Below are positions 17,727 through 26,722 of a DNA stretch of 64,000 nt, one piece after another. The translations under genes and the position numbers were made by a program. The first letter of the stretch is position 1. The number at the start of each line of letters is the position of its first letter. The stretch comes from PoT sp049331405 (GTDB lineage Bacteria; Planctomycetota; Planctomycetia; Isosphaerales; Isosphaeraceae). The notes below the pieces were generated by a model that saw only the letters and a program-made list of their open reading frames with translations, did not search any database and had not been told where the DNA came from. The stretch spans positions 6,944,001 to 7,008,000 of the forward strand of contig NZ_CP186274.1 in the NCBI RefSeq assembly GCF_049331405.1, written 5' to 3'.

Positions 17727-18080
17727 ATGAAGATTTTTTCACTCTTCATCGTCTGGTCGATCGCGAGCCTCCCCTGCGGGGCTCATGCGGCGACCGTGCC
17801 GGCCCGGTGGGTTGATGGGGGCAGTCAGTCTCGTCAGGTGGTGGTGTCGATCCACAATTCTGCGGATCCTTCCTCGCCATCATCCCAGCTCCCTGGGGAC
17901 GGCTGTGCCATCGCCTCGTGTCGGGAAGAAGAGGATTCTTTCGAAGAAGACCTTGTGGCCGCAACGACTTTCGGCGGTTGCGAGGATCACTTCCCCGGGC
18001 CCTGCGTTTATGTGAGGCCCGCGGTATCGAAGCATCTCTCGCCTTGCACCTTCCTCATGGCGATCCCCCTTCGCTGTTGA
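17727..18080 (+). CDS. Possible small secreted protein (hypothetical)
   Basis: From the ATG at 17727 the frame encodes 117 residues beginning with a plausible signal peptide (MKIFSLFIVWSIASLPCGAHA, cleavage near AHA-A). The mature part is Ser/Pro-rich, with a short acidic patch (EEEDSFEEDL) and five cysteines. No family is recognised. There is no strong ribosome binding site and the codon pattern is less regular than in neighbours, so it may not be a real gene. Confidence 0.35.
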   Translation: MKIFSLFIVWSIASLPCGAHAATVPARWVDGGSQSRQVVVSIHNSADPSSPSSQLPGDGCAIASCREEEDSFEEDLVAATTFGGCEDHFPGPCVYVRPAVSKHLSPCTFLMAIPLRC

Positions 18081-18402
18081 GCCGTTAGGGAGGTTTGGGC
18101 GGGCCTTTCTGCGGGCCCTCCCTCGAATCGTGAACGCGGTTCGACGAAGCCGAAAGGGCGTGTCGCCGGTGTCTGGGGCGCATTCGCGCCCAAAGGGTCT
18201 CCCCGCGCCGTGAGTCCGCGGGGAGAATAGAAGACACCAGCACTTCCAATGGTCCGGCGATCAGCGAACGGCCGGGCATTGGACGATTGTCGTAGGCGAG
18301 GCGAGAGGCTCGAATCCGCTCTGAGTGGGGATGGGTCGCCTCTCGTTCTGCGTGGCCGCATGCACGTCTCACGATCCAATGTGCTGTCGAGGAGGCAGAT
18401 CC
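18081..18402. other. Intergenic region without a supported gene
   Basis: There are 322 bases between two small plus-strand ORFs. An imperfect GC-rich hairpin near 18090-18125 (AGGGAG pairing with CTCCCT around a GGGCC/GGGCC core) lacks a T-run. Otherwise nothing was seen. Confidence 0.3.
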
Positions 18403-18780
18403 ATGTTCTTCACTCATCACTTCGCCCATCAGGAAACCCTCACGCGTGCCCATTTCTGGCTGACGCGCCTGGGGTTCAATGAGCACGAAATGCAGGCCCA
18501 TACCCACGGGACGCCCAGGTTGACGCTCTCCGTGGAATCGCCCCGGTTGCCCGAGGTCCGGCTCCTGATCAATGCCGTGGAGCGCTCGGACCCGGATAGC
18601 TTCGCGAGCTTCTGGGTCGAGGCCAAGAAGCACCATCCTTCGGAGGACTTCTCCAACGAGGTCGTCGACGCGACGGGGAGTCAAACGTTACACGCCAACA
18701 CGATTGGATGGCATCCGCCCGACTGGTCGTTGGCTCATGACAAAGAACTCGGCGCGTTGCGCGAGTTGATGAGCCGATGA
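18403..18780 (+). CDS. Hypothetical protein, 125 aa
   Basis: The ATG at 18403 has a clear GGAGG seven bases upstream. The soluble protein starts with a His-rich stretch (MFFTHHFAHQETLTRAHFWL) and contains a conserved-looking core with RLGFNEHEMQAHTHGTPRLTLSVE. It is rich in His and Trp and lacks membrane segments or a signal peptide. The fold could be a small alpha/beta domain, but I do not recognise the family. The good RBS and regular coding pattern argue that it is real. Confidence 0.65.
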   Translation: MFFTHHFAHQETLTRAHFWLTRLGFNEHEMQAHTHGTPRLTLSVESPRLPEVRLLINAVERSDPDSFASFWVEAKKHHPSEDFSNEVVDATGSQTLHANTIGWHPPDWSLAHDKELGALRELMSR

Positions 18781-19092
18781 CGATTTTTCGGAGGTCGGTG
18801 ATCGGCGTCTTAAGGCTTGGAATGTTCGTGACTTAGGTTGCAAGGCTCCCCGGTCGTTTCACGCGGCCGGGGGGCGAATCCGCAAAACTGGCCTGCCGGA
18901 TTCGGCGGGTCTTTGATAACCTGGGAGTTACCGCTGGATGAGTGACCTACCTGAATTCACCCACCTAAAACCGAACATTCCCCGGCTTCCGAATGTCTCC
19001 GATGGGCGGCGAGATCGAACTCGACCCGCCTTGCCTGACGTGTCCTCGCCGATGAGCGGCGCGAACGGGCTGTTTGAAAGAGAAATTTTGCA
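18781..19092. other. Intergenic region without a supported gene
   Basis: There are 312 bases between the 125-aa hypothetical gene and the STAS gene. A GC-rich potential hairpin lies near 18848-18872 (CCCCGG...CCGGGG). No ORF is credible. Confidence 0.3.
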
Positions 19093-19455
19093 ATGACGAC
19101 ACAAACACTGAACTCGCATCTCCTCGTGGAGAGCGTTCACGGAATCACTGTGGCCCGGCTGACGGACGAGATGCTCGTCTCCGAAGAGGCGATCTTCGGG
19201 GTCGATGGGCAGCTCCTCGGCCTGGTCGAGAGCTCCAAGCCCGAACGGTTCCTGCTCAACTTCAGCGAGGTCCGCGCGATGTCGAGCACGATGCTCGCCG
19301 TGCTCCTCAAGATCGGCCGCAAGGTGGCCGCGCAGGGCGGTAGGCTCAAGCTCTGTGGGCTCTCCCCCGACCTCTTCGAGATCTTCAAGATCACCCGCTT
19401 CGATCGCATTTTCGAGACCTACTCCGAGGAGTGGGAAGCCCTGGACGCGTTCTGA
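19093..19455 (+). CDS. STAS-domain anti-sigma factor antagonist
   Basis: The 120-residue protein is a single STAS domain of the SpoIIAA/RsbV type. The core strand LLNFSEVRAMSSTMLAVLLKIGRKV carries the serine pair at the usual regulatory phosphorylation site, followed by GGRLKLCGLSPDLFEIFKITR. In the classic system the dephosphorylated antagonist frees a sigma factor or another target from a kinase/anti-sigma protein. No partner kinase or phosphatase gene lies next to it. A strong terminator follows, so it is a single-gene unit. Confidence 0.88.
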   Translation: MTTQTLNSHLLVESVHGITVARLTDEMLVSEEAIFGVDGQLLGLVESSKPERFLLNFSEVRAMSSTMLAVLLKIGRKVAAQGGRLKLCGLSPDLFEIFKITRFDRIFETYSEEWEALDAF

Positions 19456-19500
19456 AGTGAACAGCCTCCGAGTGCTTGATTCGATCGGGCGTACATTCTC

Positions 19501-19549
19501 GGCGACCCTCGACGACCCCAAAGGTCGTCGACGGTCGCCGTCTTTTTTT
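19501..19549 (+). terminator. Rho-independent terminator after the STAS gene
   Basis: The sequence GGCGACC-C-TCGACGACC (19501-19518) pairs with GGTCGTCGA-C-GGTCGCC (about 19523-19539) and is followed by GTC and seven T residues. The stem is long and GC-rich. It starts about 45 bases after the stop codon. Confidence 0.88.
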
Positions 19550-20376
19550 CCCGGCCGGGCTCCCGCTCACAAAGGGAGGCGTGTCCCAATTCTCGGATCG
19601 TCGCGTAATAGCCGGGTGAGACCTGCATCCCTGTTAGGACGCAACAACTCCGAAAGCTACGTGCACCTGGAACGAGTTATCCAAATTTCTCGAGCGAGGA
19701 TGTCTCCATCCATTGCTGGATCGGGGTGAGTTGGATTCGAGTGGACGCGTGAGATTGTCACCGTCGCCTGCTGGCTCCGAGCGTCAGCGCCGCGAAATCC
19801 CCTTGATCTGAATCGACGAACAGTGTGGAATACGTCCGTCAGTCATGTCTTCGCGTACAACGAATGGTTTGGCACTCGGTTTGCCTGTACGTCAGCCGCC
19901 TTTTTGATTACGCCTGTCTGCTCCCATATCGCAATCATTTGAAGCATCGCAAAATCCGGTCGTCACGCTGAACCGAGGGCCGTCAACGGCGCTCGGGTTC
20001 CTCCAGGTCACTCCAGACCGTACAGGTTTTGGAAGTCTGGGAGAGCTTCGGGAACTACGCGTCACTCCGCGGACGCGAAGTCTCTACTTTCTGCGGGCTC
20101 ATGTCACGATTACTGCCCCCGACTCATTCGAGCTGGAGGTGGAATTGTTCGCAGAAGCGAAGACGTGTTCGACGGAAAATGTACAAACTTGAGCAAAATG
20201 TACAAGCGGTTGAGTGGCACATAGGCGAAAGGCGCATCGCGAGGGTCTCACGGTTCCTGTGTAAGGGCTACGGTGAGGAGATGCCTGGCCGAGACGATCC
20301 CTGAGGAGGTCTAACACCGCCGCCTTGTTGTCAGCGGCATCATCCCGCAAGGGATTGATTAAGGGGGTTCCTGAAC
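19550..20376. other. Long intergenic region without a supported gene
   Basis: About 830 bases lie between the STAS terminator and the pseudokinase gene. Short frames in it have no RBS or recognisable domain. An AAGGGGG nine bases before the ATG at 20377 serves the downstream gene. Confidence 0.4.
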
Positions 20377-22317
20377 ATGTCTGTAAAACTCCCGCCCATT
20401 GCGTCTTGTCCTCGTTGCGGAACGGTCGTCCTGGAAACTTCGGGCTCCCTGGTCCACCCGACCTCCGGGGAGCGTGATCGATTGCGTGAGGAACTCGGGT
20501 TCTACTGGTTCCACCACGCGCGGACCCGATTCGACGGGCGCTATCATCGCTGCCCCGATCAGGAGGAATACGACATCGAGATCAATCGCCGGCCACGCGA
20601 GAGGACGGTGGTCGATCGCGCCCATGGTTCGGGGCCACGTCCCAAGCTGCTGCGGCCATCCTGGATCGTCCTGACGGCGACCCTCTGCTTCCTCGCGGGC
20701 GGGGTGACCCCAAGCGCCTTCGCCGCGAGGGCGCCCGGGGCTCGGGGAGGCATACCCCTCGAGGATCACAGCATCCTCAGGGTCGCGGCCGAGTCCGAGT
20801 CGAACCCGAAGGCCGAGGCCGGGAACGGCCTGCTCACCTCGTGGCTGGGGAGGGAAATCTCGGGAGGCCGTTACCAACTGCTCGAGGTCGCCTCGGAAGG
20901 CCCTGCGGGGACGAGCTTCCGGGCCCGCGACCGCAATCTTGATGTCGATGTGCTCATCGAAGTCCCTCACGCCCCGATGACCGAGCGCGCCGCATTCGCG
21001 GCGCGCTTCAACGACGGGGTGCGTCGGCTCTCGCTCATGGACCACGCCCACCTTGTCAAGATCGTCGAGGTGGGTAAGTCGGCAGACTGGCCGTATAGCG
21101 TCGTGGAGCACCACGACGGGGGGAGCCTGAAATTCCGAAGACCGACCGGCAGCGACGGCCGGCCGATCCCCGCGTCGCCGCAAGGCCTCGCGGGCTGGCT
21201 GCCGGAGGTGGCGAAGGTCCTCGACTTCCTCCACGCCCGAGGCCACATCCACCGCGACATCCGGCCCTCGAACATCGTCTTCGACGAGCAAGGGCAGGCT
21301 TATCTCGGTGGCCTTGGGATGTCCGAGGCCATCAATGCGGCCTACGAAGCTCGCCCCGCGCAGGCGCAGAACCTGGCGACCCTCACCTTCGGGTCTCCCG
21401 GCTACATGGCCCCGGAACTCGCCGCGGGACTCCCCGTCGATGGCCAGGCCGATCAGTATGCCCTCGCGGCGATCGTGTACGAGTTCCTCGTCGGGCGGTT
21501 GCCGTTCGAGGGGCACTCGGCGATGGGCGTGCTCGTCCAGCAACTGACGAAGGACCCTTCCGACCTCCACCAGATCTGCCCCGAGGTCTCGAACGAGCTC
21601 TCCTCGGCCGTGCTCCGCGGCCTGGCGCGAGACCCTCGCGATCGCTTCCCAGACTGCTCGGCCTTCGCCCAGGGTGTCTTAGCGGCGGCCGTCACCCCCG
21701 AGAATCGCGGCATCTCTCATGCCCCGCCGACGCCCCCTTGGACGCGAGGCGCGATAAGTACGAAGCCATTGAACCGCTCGCCTCCCAGACTCCGACTCGC
21801 ACTGACCTTGACCCGGTGGCAGTCCGCCGCAGTCATGGCGCTGACGGTCGCCTTCAGCCTCCTGCTCCGCTGGTACGCCCGCGCATCGTTCCGTTCCGAG
21901 AAGGGTCTCGAAGAGGTCTCCGTCCCTGTCGCGTCCGCTCCGATTGCCCAGGCCTTGCGAGTGTACACGCACGTCGAAATCCAGGATCAAACGTCCACGT
22001 CGCTCATGCTTTTACCTATGTATGCCGATTTCTCGACCTCGTCTGTGCCGGCCGTCGAACATCGAGGGAGCCGTATCCGTCGGCTGGTCGTGGGTACGCG
22101 TCGGTTCTTGAAGGCCGCGTTGAGATTCGATCGGCTGGAGGATTCTCGGAAGCCCGCCCTGTCGTTGACCGCGACGATGAGCAACCCCACGCCGACCCTG
22201 TCGCCGGAAATGTCGAGGAGTCGACCCGAGGGCTTGGGACGAGTTGCCCGTGCCCAGCGCGGGATGACCCGCAAGACCCTGAAGTACCGAGAGCCCTTGC
22301 GTCACCGTGCCGGGTGA
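20377..22317 (+). CDS. Predicted Hanks-type pseudokinase with N-terminal zinc-ribbon-like segment
   Basis: The 646-residue protein starts with a CPRCG motif (C11, C14) and HRC at C59, a possible zinc ribbon. A hydrophobic segment lies at about 94-115, then a Ser/Thr kinase-like domain at about 165-435, and a second membrane helix near 480-503. The kinase fold is recognisable (HIHRDIRPSNIVFD at 290-303; GSPGYMAPE), but key residues are altered. The ATP-anchoring lysine of VALK is Glu195 (VLIEVP), the DFG aspartate is Gly312 (GLG), and the catalytic-loop lysine is Arg296. The glycine loop is also poor. It is most likely a binding or scaffold protein. Its 3' end faces a minus-strand protease gene. 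Confidence 0.82.
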   Translation: MSVKLPPIASCPRCGTVVLETSGSLVHPTSGERDRLREELGFYWFHHARTRFDGRYHRCPDQEEYDIEINRRPRERTVVDRAHGSGPRPKLLRPSWIVLTATLCFLAGGVTPSAFAARAPGARGGIPLEDHSILRVAAESESNPKAEAGNGLLTSWLGREISGGRYQLLEVASEGPAGTSFRARDRNLDVDVLIEVPHAPMTERAAFAARFNDGVRRLSLMDHAHLVKIVEVGKSADWPYSVVEHHDGGSLKFRRPTGSDGRPIPASPQGLAGWLPEVAKVLDFLHARGHIHRDIRPSNIVFDEQGQAYLGGLGMSEAINAAYEARPAQAQNLATLTFGSPGYMAPELAAGLPVDGQADQYALAAIVYEFLVGRLPFEGHSAMGVLVQQLTKDPSDLHQICPEVSNELSSAVLRGLARDPRDRFPDCSAFAQGVLAAAVTPENRGISHAPPTPPWTRGAISTKPLNRSPPRLRLALTLTRWQSAAVMALTVAFSLLLRWYARASFRSEKGLEEVSVPVASAPIAQALRVYTHVEIQDQTSTSLMLLPMYADFSTSSVPAVEHRGSRIRRLVVGTRRFLKAALRFDRLEDSRKPALSLTATMSNPTPTLSPEMSRSRPEGLGRVARAQRGMTRKTLKYREPLRHRAG

Positions 22318-22477
22318 CGGCGAGCCGGAAGCTGAATCGGCTCGTTCTCAGACAATGACGTCGGATTCGGATCCAAGAAGGATTCGCTGAGATTGCCGGA
22401 ACCCGAAACGCCCGCTTCCGTCCCGTCCTGGGGACTGATGCAGGGAATTCTCCTTCATCAACCGACTCGCGTCCCGA

Positions 22478-23539
22478 TCAGGGGAATCGAGCCAGGTCCG
22501 AGGTGTCGCCGGATTCCCTGGGGACGATCTCCAGCCGCAGCAACTCGGCATCGCGCAGGACCGCGATCGGGGTGCGAACTCCGACGCGTTCCTCGACGAG
22601 GAGCCTGTGGAGGTCGTCGATGCCCGAGACGTCATGCCCGCCGAAGTTGACGAGCACGTCCCCTTCATAGAGCCTCGCACGCTCGGCCGGTCCGTTCGGC
22701 TCGATCGCGACCACGGCCACGCCGCTCTCGACTCGCAGATTTAATCGAGTGGCCAGGCGCTTCAGCAAAGGGACGGTCTGGACAGAGACGCCAATCCGGC
22801 TCCGCTTGACCCGGCCGTCCTTGATGAGTCGACCGGCCACATACTTGGCCGTGTTGATGGCGATCGCGAAGCAGATCCCCTGCGCCGGCAGGATCACGGC
22901 CGTGTTGACGCCGATGACCAGGCCTCGCGAGGTCACGAGCGGCCCCCCGGAGTTCCCCGGATTCAGGGCGGCATCTATCTGGAGTACGTCGTCGATGAGC
23001 CGACCCGACTTGGCTCGGAGCGTCCGCCCGAGGGCGCTGACGACCCCGGCGGTCACCGTGCACTGGAAGCCGTACGGGTGCCCGATTGCGATGGCGACCT
23101 GGCCGGCGCGAACGCCTCGCGAGTCTCCCATGGCGACGGCCGGGAGCGAATCCTCATGGATCCGGACGACGGCCAGATCCGTCTCGGGATCGTCGCCGAT
23201 GAGGTCGGCGTCGTAGGTCCGGCCGTCGCTCAGCGTGACGCCGAGCCGGCTCGCGTCGTGAACGACGTGGCTGTTCGTCAGGATATAGCCGTTGGACGTG
23301 AAGATGAATCCCGAGCCGCTGCCTCGGGAGCCGCGAGGCCCGCCCCCACCCTGGTGGGCCACGATGTGAACCACCGAGGGGCTGACCCGCTCCACCGCCT
23401 GCGTGACGGCGTTCGAATACGCATCCAGGAGTGCGTCATCGTCGGGGCTCGGAGTTCCCGCCGGGCTGGTCGATGGCGTCTGGCCGATCTCGTCGAAATG
23501 CACGGGGTCGATGACGACCGCGTCTGGTCCGAAGCTCAT
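22478..23539 (-). CDS. HtrA/DegP-like trypsin-fold serine protease with PDZ domain, no signal peptide
   Basis: The 353-residue protein has an S1C protease domain with the catalytic triad in standard settings: His in LTNSHVVHD, Asp in TDLAVVRI, Ser in GNSGGPLV. One C-terminal PDZ domain follows (residues about 265-345). The start is ATG 23539 with GGAGG nine bases upstream. The N-terminus is acidic and polar with no signal peptide or membrane helix, unlike periplasmic DegP/DegQ. A cytosolic or alternatively exported protein is implied. The next gene upstream is 120 bases away on the same strand, so the two may be co-transcribed. Confidence 0.9.
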   Translation of the reverse strand: MSFGPDAVVIDPVHFDEIGQTPSTSPAGTPSPDDDALLDAYSNAVTQAVERVSPSVVHIVAHQGGGGPRGSRGSGSGFIFTSNGYILTNSHVVHDASRLGVTLSDGRTYDADLIGDDPETDLAVVRIHEDSLPAVAMGDSRGVRAGQVAIAIGHPYGFQCTVTAGVVSALGRTLRAKSGRLIDDVLQIDAALNPGNSGGPLVTSRGLVIGVNTAVILPAQGICFAIAINTAKYVAGRLIKDGRVKRSRIGVSVQTVPLLKRLATRLNLRVESGVAVVAIEPNGPAERARLYEGDVLVNFGGHDVSGIDDLHRLLVEERVGVRTPIAVLRDAELLRLEIVPRESGDTSDLARFP

Positions 23540-23658
23540 GATTACTCGCCTCCGATACCCTGTCCAGAGAACTGTAGGCAGGGGCATTTCGGAAGACAAG
23601 AAGTCCGGTGAACCCGGGCAAGACGATCAGACCTTGTTGATGCTGGCAACCTATTTGC

Positions 23659-24975
23659 TCAACGATTCCCAGGGTTGAGGGGGTTGCCATTGATGGGGAA
23701 GCCGTTCGGGATCCCGCCGAAGTTCCCGGCCGGGCGATTGCCGCCGACCCTACCGGCATTATGGTTCCCCACCAAAGACGAAGGCAGGATGGCGAGGTCG
23801 GCCATCGGATACGCTCGCATCTCCATCGGGGTGTCGACCGAGTCGGCCGAGGTGATCGTCAGGAGGCCGTCCTTGACGGTATAGCTCAGCCCGAGTTGCT
23901 TGAGGATCAGGCGCAGCGTCGTCTTGAGCGGGACCCCTTCCAGGTCGATGGAGACCGTCGAGGTTAACGTGCGATCGGCCTCCTGGAGTCCCACCGGGTC
24001 GACATAGATGGGGATGCCGGCGTCACCTCTGCCCATCGTGGCTGATCGGACGTACTGGAGGATGTCCTGGATGGGAGTGTCGTGGGGGAACCGCATCGTC
24101 ACGGGCTCCTCGAGCTTGGCCCGAATCCACTCCGACTTGGCGTCGCGCTCCTCGAGCGATGTGCCTCGGGCGTAGCGACGGAGGCGAGGCTCCGATCGTG
24201 CTCGCCAGGTGTCGGCATCGATGAAGGTGACCGTTTCCGAGTCGATCGCCGACACTGCGGCCCGGCTCGATTCCTGCAACGACTGGAGTGCTCGGATGTC
24301 CTGGAACTGTTCGGTGCCCAAGGACTGGGTGAGGGCGCCGGTCGTCCCCGCCACGAACGAGCCCACGCGAGGCTCCGGACTATCCGGCATGAGCGAGCTC
24401 GAGAGTCGGGCCAGGCGCTGCGCGACTTCGAAGTTCGAGGCGATCGTCGTTCCGCTCGAGCCCGACGCCATGCCCTCGCTCATCAGGCGATCGAATTGTC
24501 CCATGAGCGATCCGATGGTCTCCTGCTTCCGGGCGAGGGCCGATATCCCACGTTCCACATCGAGCCCTCGGATCTCGCGGCGCATAGCTTCGGCCGCTTG
24601 CTGGGCCTCGGTTTCCTCGGCGCGCACCGTCACGAGGATCGCCGCCTGGATGCGTCGATCGAGATTTTCGCGTGCTCCGTCGCCCAACGATGCGTTCCCG
24701 CGGATATCGGTTTGCGCCAGCCTGAGCACCTCGAGGGCGGCCGAGGCCCTGTGCTGACTGCGGAGCGAGCGAGCCACGTCCATCCGTTCCGCCACTTTGG
24801 AGAGGAAATGCTGCGTCTCCACGGCCTCGATCGCCCTGGCGTCCTCGATGCGATCGGGGCGAGCTGGCGTAGTCGTGGTTGATGAGTTGTGCGGCGGCTC
24901 CGCCCAGGCGTTCGCAATCGAGAGGACGGAGCCGACAGCCAGTATCCTGCCTGCCGTTCGAAGAACGTTCCTCAT
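23659..24975 (-). CDS. Secreted protein with STN/secretin-N0-like domain
   Basis: The 438-residue protein starts at an ATG followed by a signal peptide (RTAGRILAVGSVLSIANAWA). About 250 residues of helical, Gln/Glu/Arg-rich sequence come next. Around residues 300-385 an STN-like fold is recognisable (VTMRFPHDTPIQDILQYV; VSIDLEGVPLKTTLRLILKQLGLSY; DGLLTITSAD). The C-terminal 50 residues are Gly/Asn/Pro-rich. No secretin barrel follows, so it is not a pore; such stand-alone STN proteins are frequent in planctomycetes. It may be an envelope scaffold. The upstream part of the open frame is not protein-like. Confidence 0.75.
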   Translation of the reverse strand: MRNVLRTAGRILAVGSVLSIANAWAEPPHNSSTTTTPARPDRIEDARAIEAVETQHFLSKVAERMDVARSLRSQHRASAALEVLRLAQTDIRGNASLGDGARENLDRRIQAAILVTVRAEETEAQQAAEAMRREIRGLDVERGISALARKQETIGSLMGQFDRLMSEGMASGSSGTTIASNFEVAQRLARLSSSLMPDSPEPRVGSFVAGTTGALTQSLGTEQFQDIRALQSLQESSRAAVSAIDSETVTFIDADTWRARSEPRLRRYARGTSLEERDAKSEWIRAKLEEPVTMRFPHDTPIQDILQYVRSATMGRGDAGIPIYVDPVGLQEADRTLTSTVSIDLEGVPLKTTLRLILKQLGLSYTVKDGLLTITSADSVDTPMEMRAYPMADLAILPSSLVGNHNAGRVGGNRPAGNFGGIPNGFPINGNPLNPGNR

Positions 24976-25437
24976 GGCCTGAGGTCTCCCGTGATGTCGA
25001 ACGAGCAATGAGACTTTGAGATTCGACCCGGGCAATAAGCCTGGATATGAAAGCAAACTGACGATTTGTGAGTTCCCTGACGTTGCACGAACCTGCGAGA
25101 TTGGGATCTGAAAAGCAGCACGTGTTAGATCGACGCGCACCGACCAAGAGGCTCCGCACGAGATGCGAAGCGTTTTCGAAACCACCAAACTCGTTAGCAA
25201 CGGAGGACGGGCGAATCTCTAGTCGCAGACGTCCGGGTTCTCCGGATTATTCGATGCCCTGGCTTTCGATTTTCGAGGCCCTCCGATCGGCTCGGGCAAT
25301 GATGCTCGCGGCAAGCCGATGCGATGCGGCCGAGGGCCTTGAGAAGTGCCCCCGCTTGGGATACAAGGGCATGGCTCGGATCGGTCCCGAAGGGTCGCGG
25401 GATCGGCTCCGAGGGGACCGCCCGGGGGAGCTTAGCG
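24976..25437. other. Divergent intergenic region
   Basis: The 462 bases separate the minus-strand STN gene from the plus-strand oxidoreductase gene, so both promoters should lie here. I see no convincing ORF or repeat. Confidence 0.4.
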
Positions 25438-26673
25438 ATGAGCGGAGATTCCACGACGCGACGCGAATTCCTGGAGACGATGGGGTACCTCGGCGCGGGG
25501 GCCTTGTTGACCGCCACCGGGGTCGAGTCGGCCCGCGGCTTCGCGGCCAATGACACGCTCGCGGTCGCCTGCCTCGGCACGGGCGGGCGCTGCCAGACGC
25601 TCATGGCCTCGCTCGCGAAGATCCCCAACGTGCGGATCGCCGCGGTCTGCGACATCTATGAGAAGCATCTTGAGGAGGCCCGCAAGCTCGCCGACCCCAA
25701 GGCGGTCGTGAGCCGGCACTATCGCGAGATCCTCGAGCGCAAGGACATCGACGCCGTCCTGATCGGCAGCCCCGACCACTGGCACGCGCCGATGACCATC
25801 CACGCCTGCGAGGCCGGCAAGGACGTCTACGTCGAGAAGCCGCTCACTCACGACCTCTCCGAAGGCCAGGGCGTGATCGACGCCCAGAACAAGTACAGCA
25901 GGATCGTCCAGGTCGGCACCCAGCAGCGCAGCATGCCGCACTTGCAGAAGGCCAAGGAACTCATCCAGCAAGGCAAGGTCGGCAAGGTCTTCAAGGTCCA
26001 CCTGACCTGGAACCGCAACCAGCCGGGGCGGATCAAACGCGTGCCGATCGGGGTCAAGCCGCAGGATGTCGACTGGAAGTTCTTCCTCGGCAACGCCCCC
26101 GACCAGACCTTCGACGAGTACCGCTTTCGCAACTGGCGCTGGTTCTGGGATTTCGGCGGCGGGTTGCTGACGGATTTGATGGTCCACTGGCTCGACGTCG
26201 CCCACTGGTTCCTCGACCTCGACCATCCGACGCAGGCCACGGCGATCGGCAACCATTTCTCGAGCGAGGGCGTCTGGGAGACACCGGATACGATCCAGTG
26301 CCTCCTCTCGTACCCCGGCGACGTCCAGGTCTACTTCGAGGGGACCTTCTCGAATGCCCGCAACGGGGCGATGGCCGAGTTCATGGGGACGGACGCGACC
26401 CTCTACATCGACCGGGGCCGTTACGAACTCCATCCCGAGTCGGATAAGGGGAAATATGAGGAGCTGATCCTGGGGACCGACCTCCACCGCGGGCGGGACT
26501 TCTACGACAAGCCCGACGGGGAGCTCCTCCACCTGACGAACTGGGTCGAGTGCGTGCGGTCGAGGGCCAAAAACAATAGTCCGGCCGAGACAGGCGTGAG
26601 CGCGGCCTCGGCGGCCCAGTTGGGCAATCAAGCGTATCGGAGCGGACAGGTCGCGACCTGGAAGAAGGCCTGA
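25438..26673 (+). CDS. Tat-exported Gfo/Idh/MocA family oxidoreductase
   Basis: The 411-residue protein begins with a Tat signal (TTRREFLETMGYLGAGALL). A Rossmann NAD(P) domain follows (AVACLGTGGRCQTLMASL) with the family motif EKPLTHD near residue 135, then the alpha/beta C-terminal domain with conserved His in WLDVAHWFLDL. GGGGGAG lies seven bases before the ATG at 25438. Members of this group act on sugars or inositols and often work with TIM-barrel isomerases; such a gene follows 49 bases downstream, so the two probably form an operon for sugar catabolism. The exact substrate is unknown. Confidence 0.92.
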   Translation: MSGDSTTRREFLETMGYLGAGALLTATGVESARGFAANDTLAVACLGTGGRCQTLMASLAKIPNVRIAAVCDIYEKHLEEARKLADPKAVVSRHYREILERKDIDAVLIGSPDHWHAPMTIHACEAGKDVYVEKPLTHDLSEGQGVIDAQNKYSRIVQVGTQQRSMPHLQKAKELIQQGKVGKVFKVHLTWNRNQPGRIKRVPIGVKPQDVDWKFFLGNAPDQTFDEYRFRNWRWFWDFGGGLLTDLMVHWLDVAHWFLDLDHPTQATAIGNHFSSEGVWETPDTIQCLLSYPGDVQVYFEGTFSNARNGAMAEFMGTDATLYIDRGRYELHPESDKGKYEELILGTDLHRGRDFYDKPDGELLHLTNWVECVRSRAKNNSPAETGVSAASAAQLGNQAYRSGQVATWKKA

Positions 26674-26722
26674 GTAAGACCTCGGGTCGCCGGCGGCTTT
26701 CCGATGGACAAAGGGTAGGATT

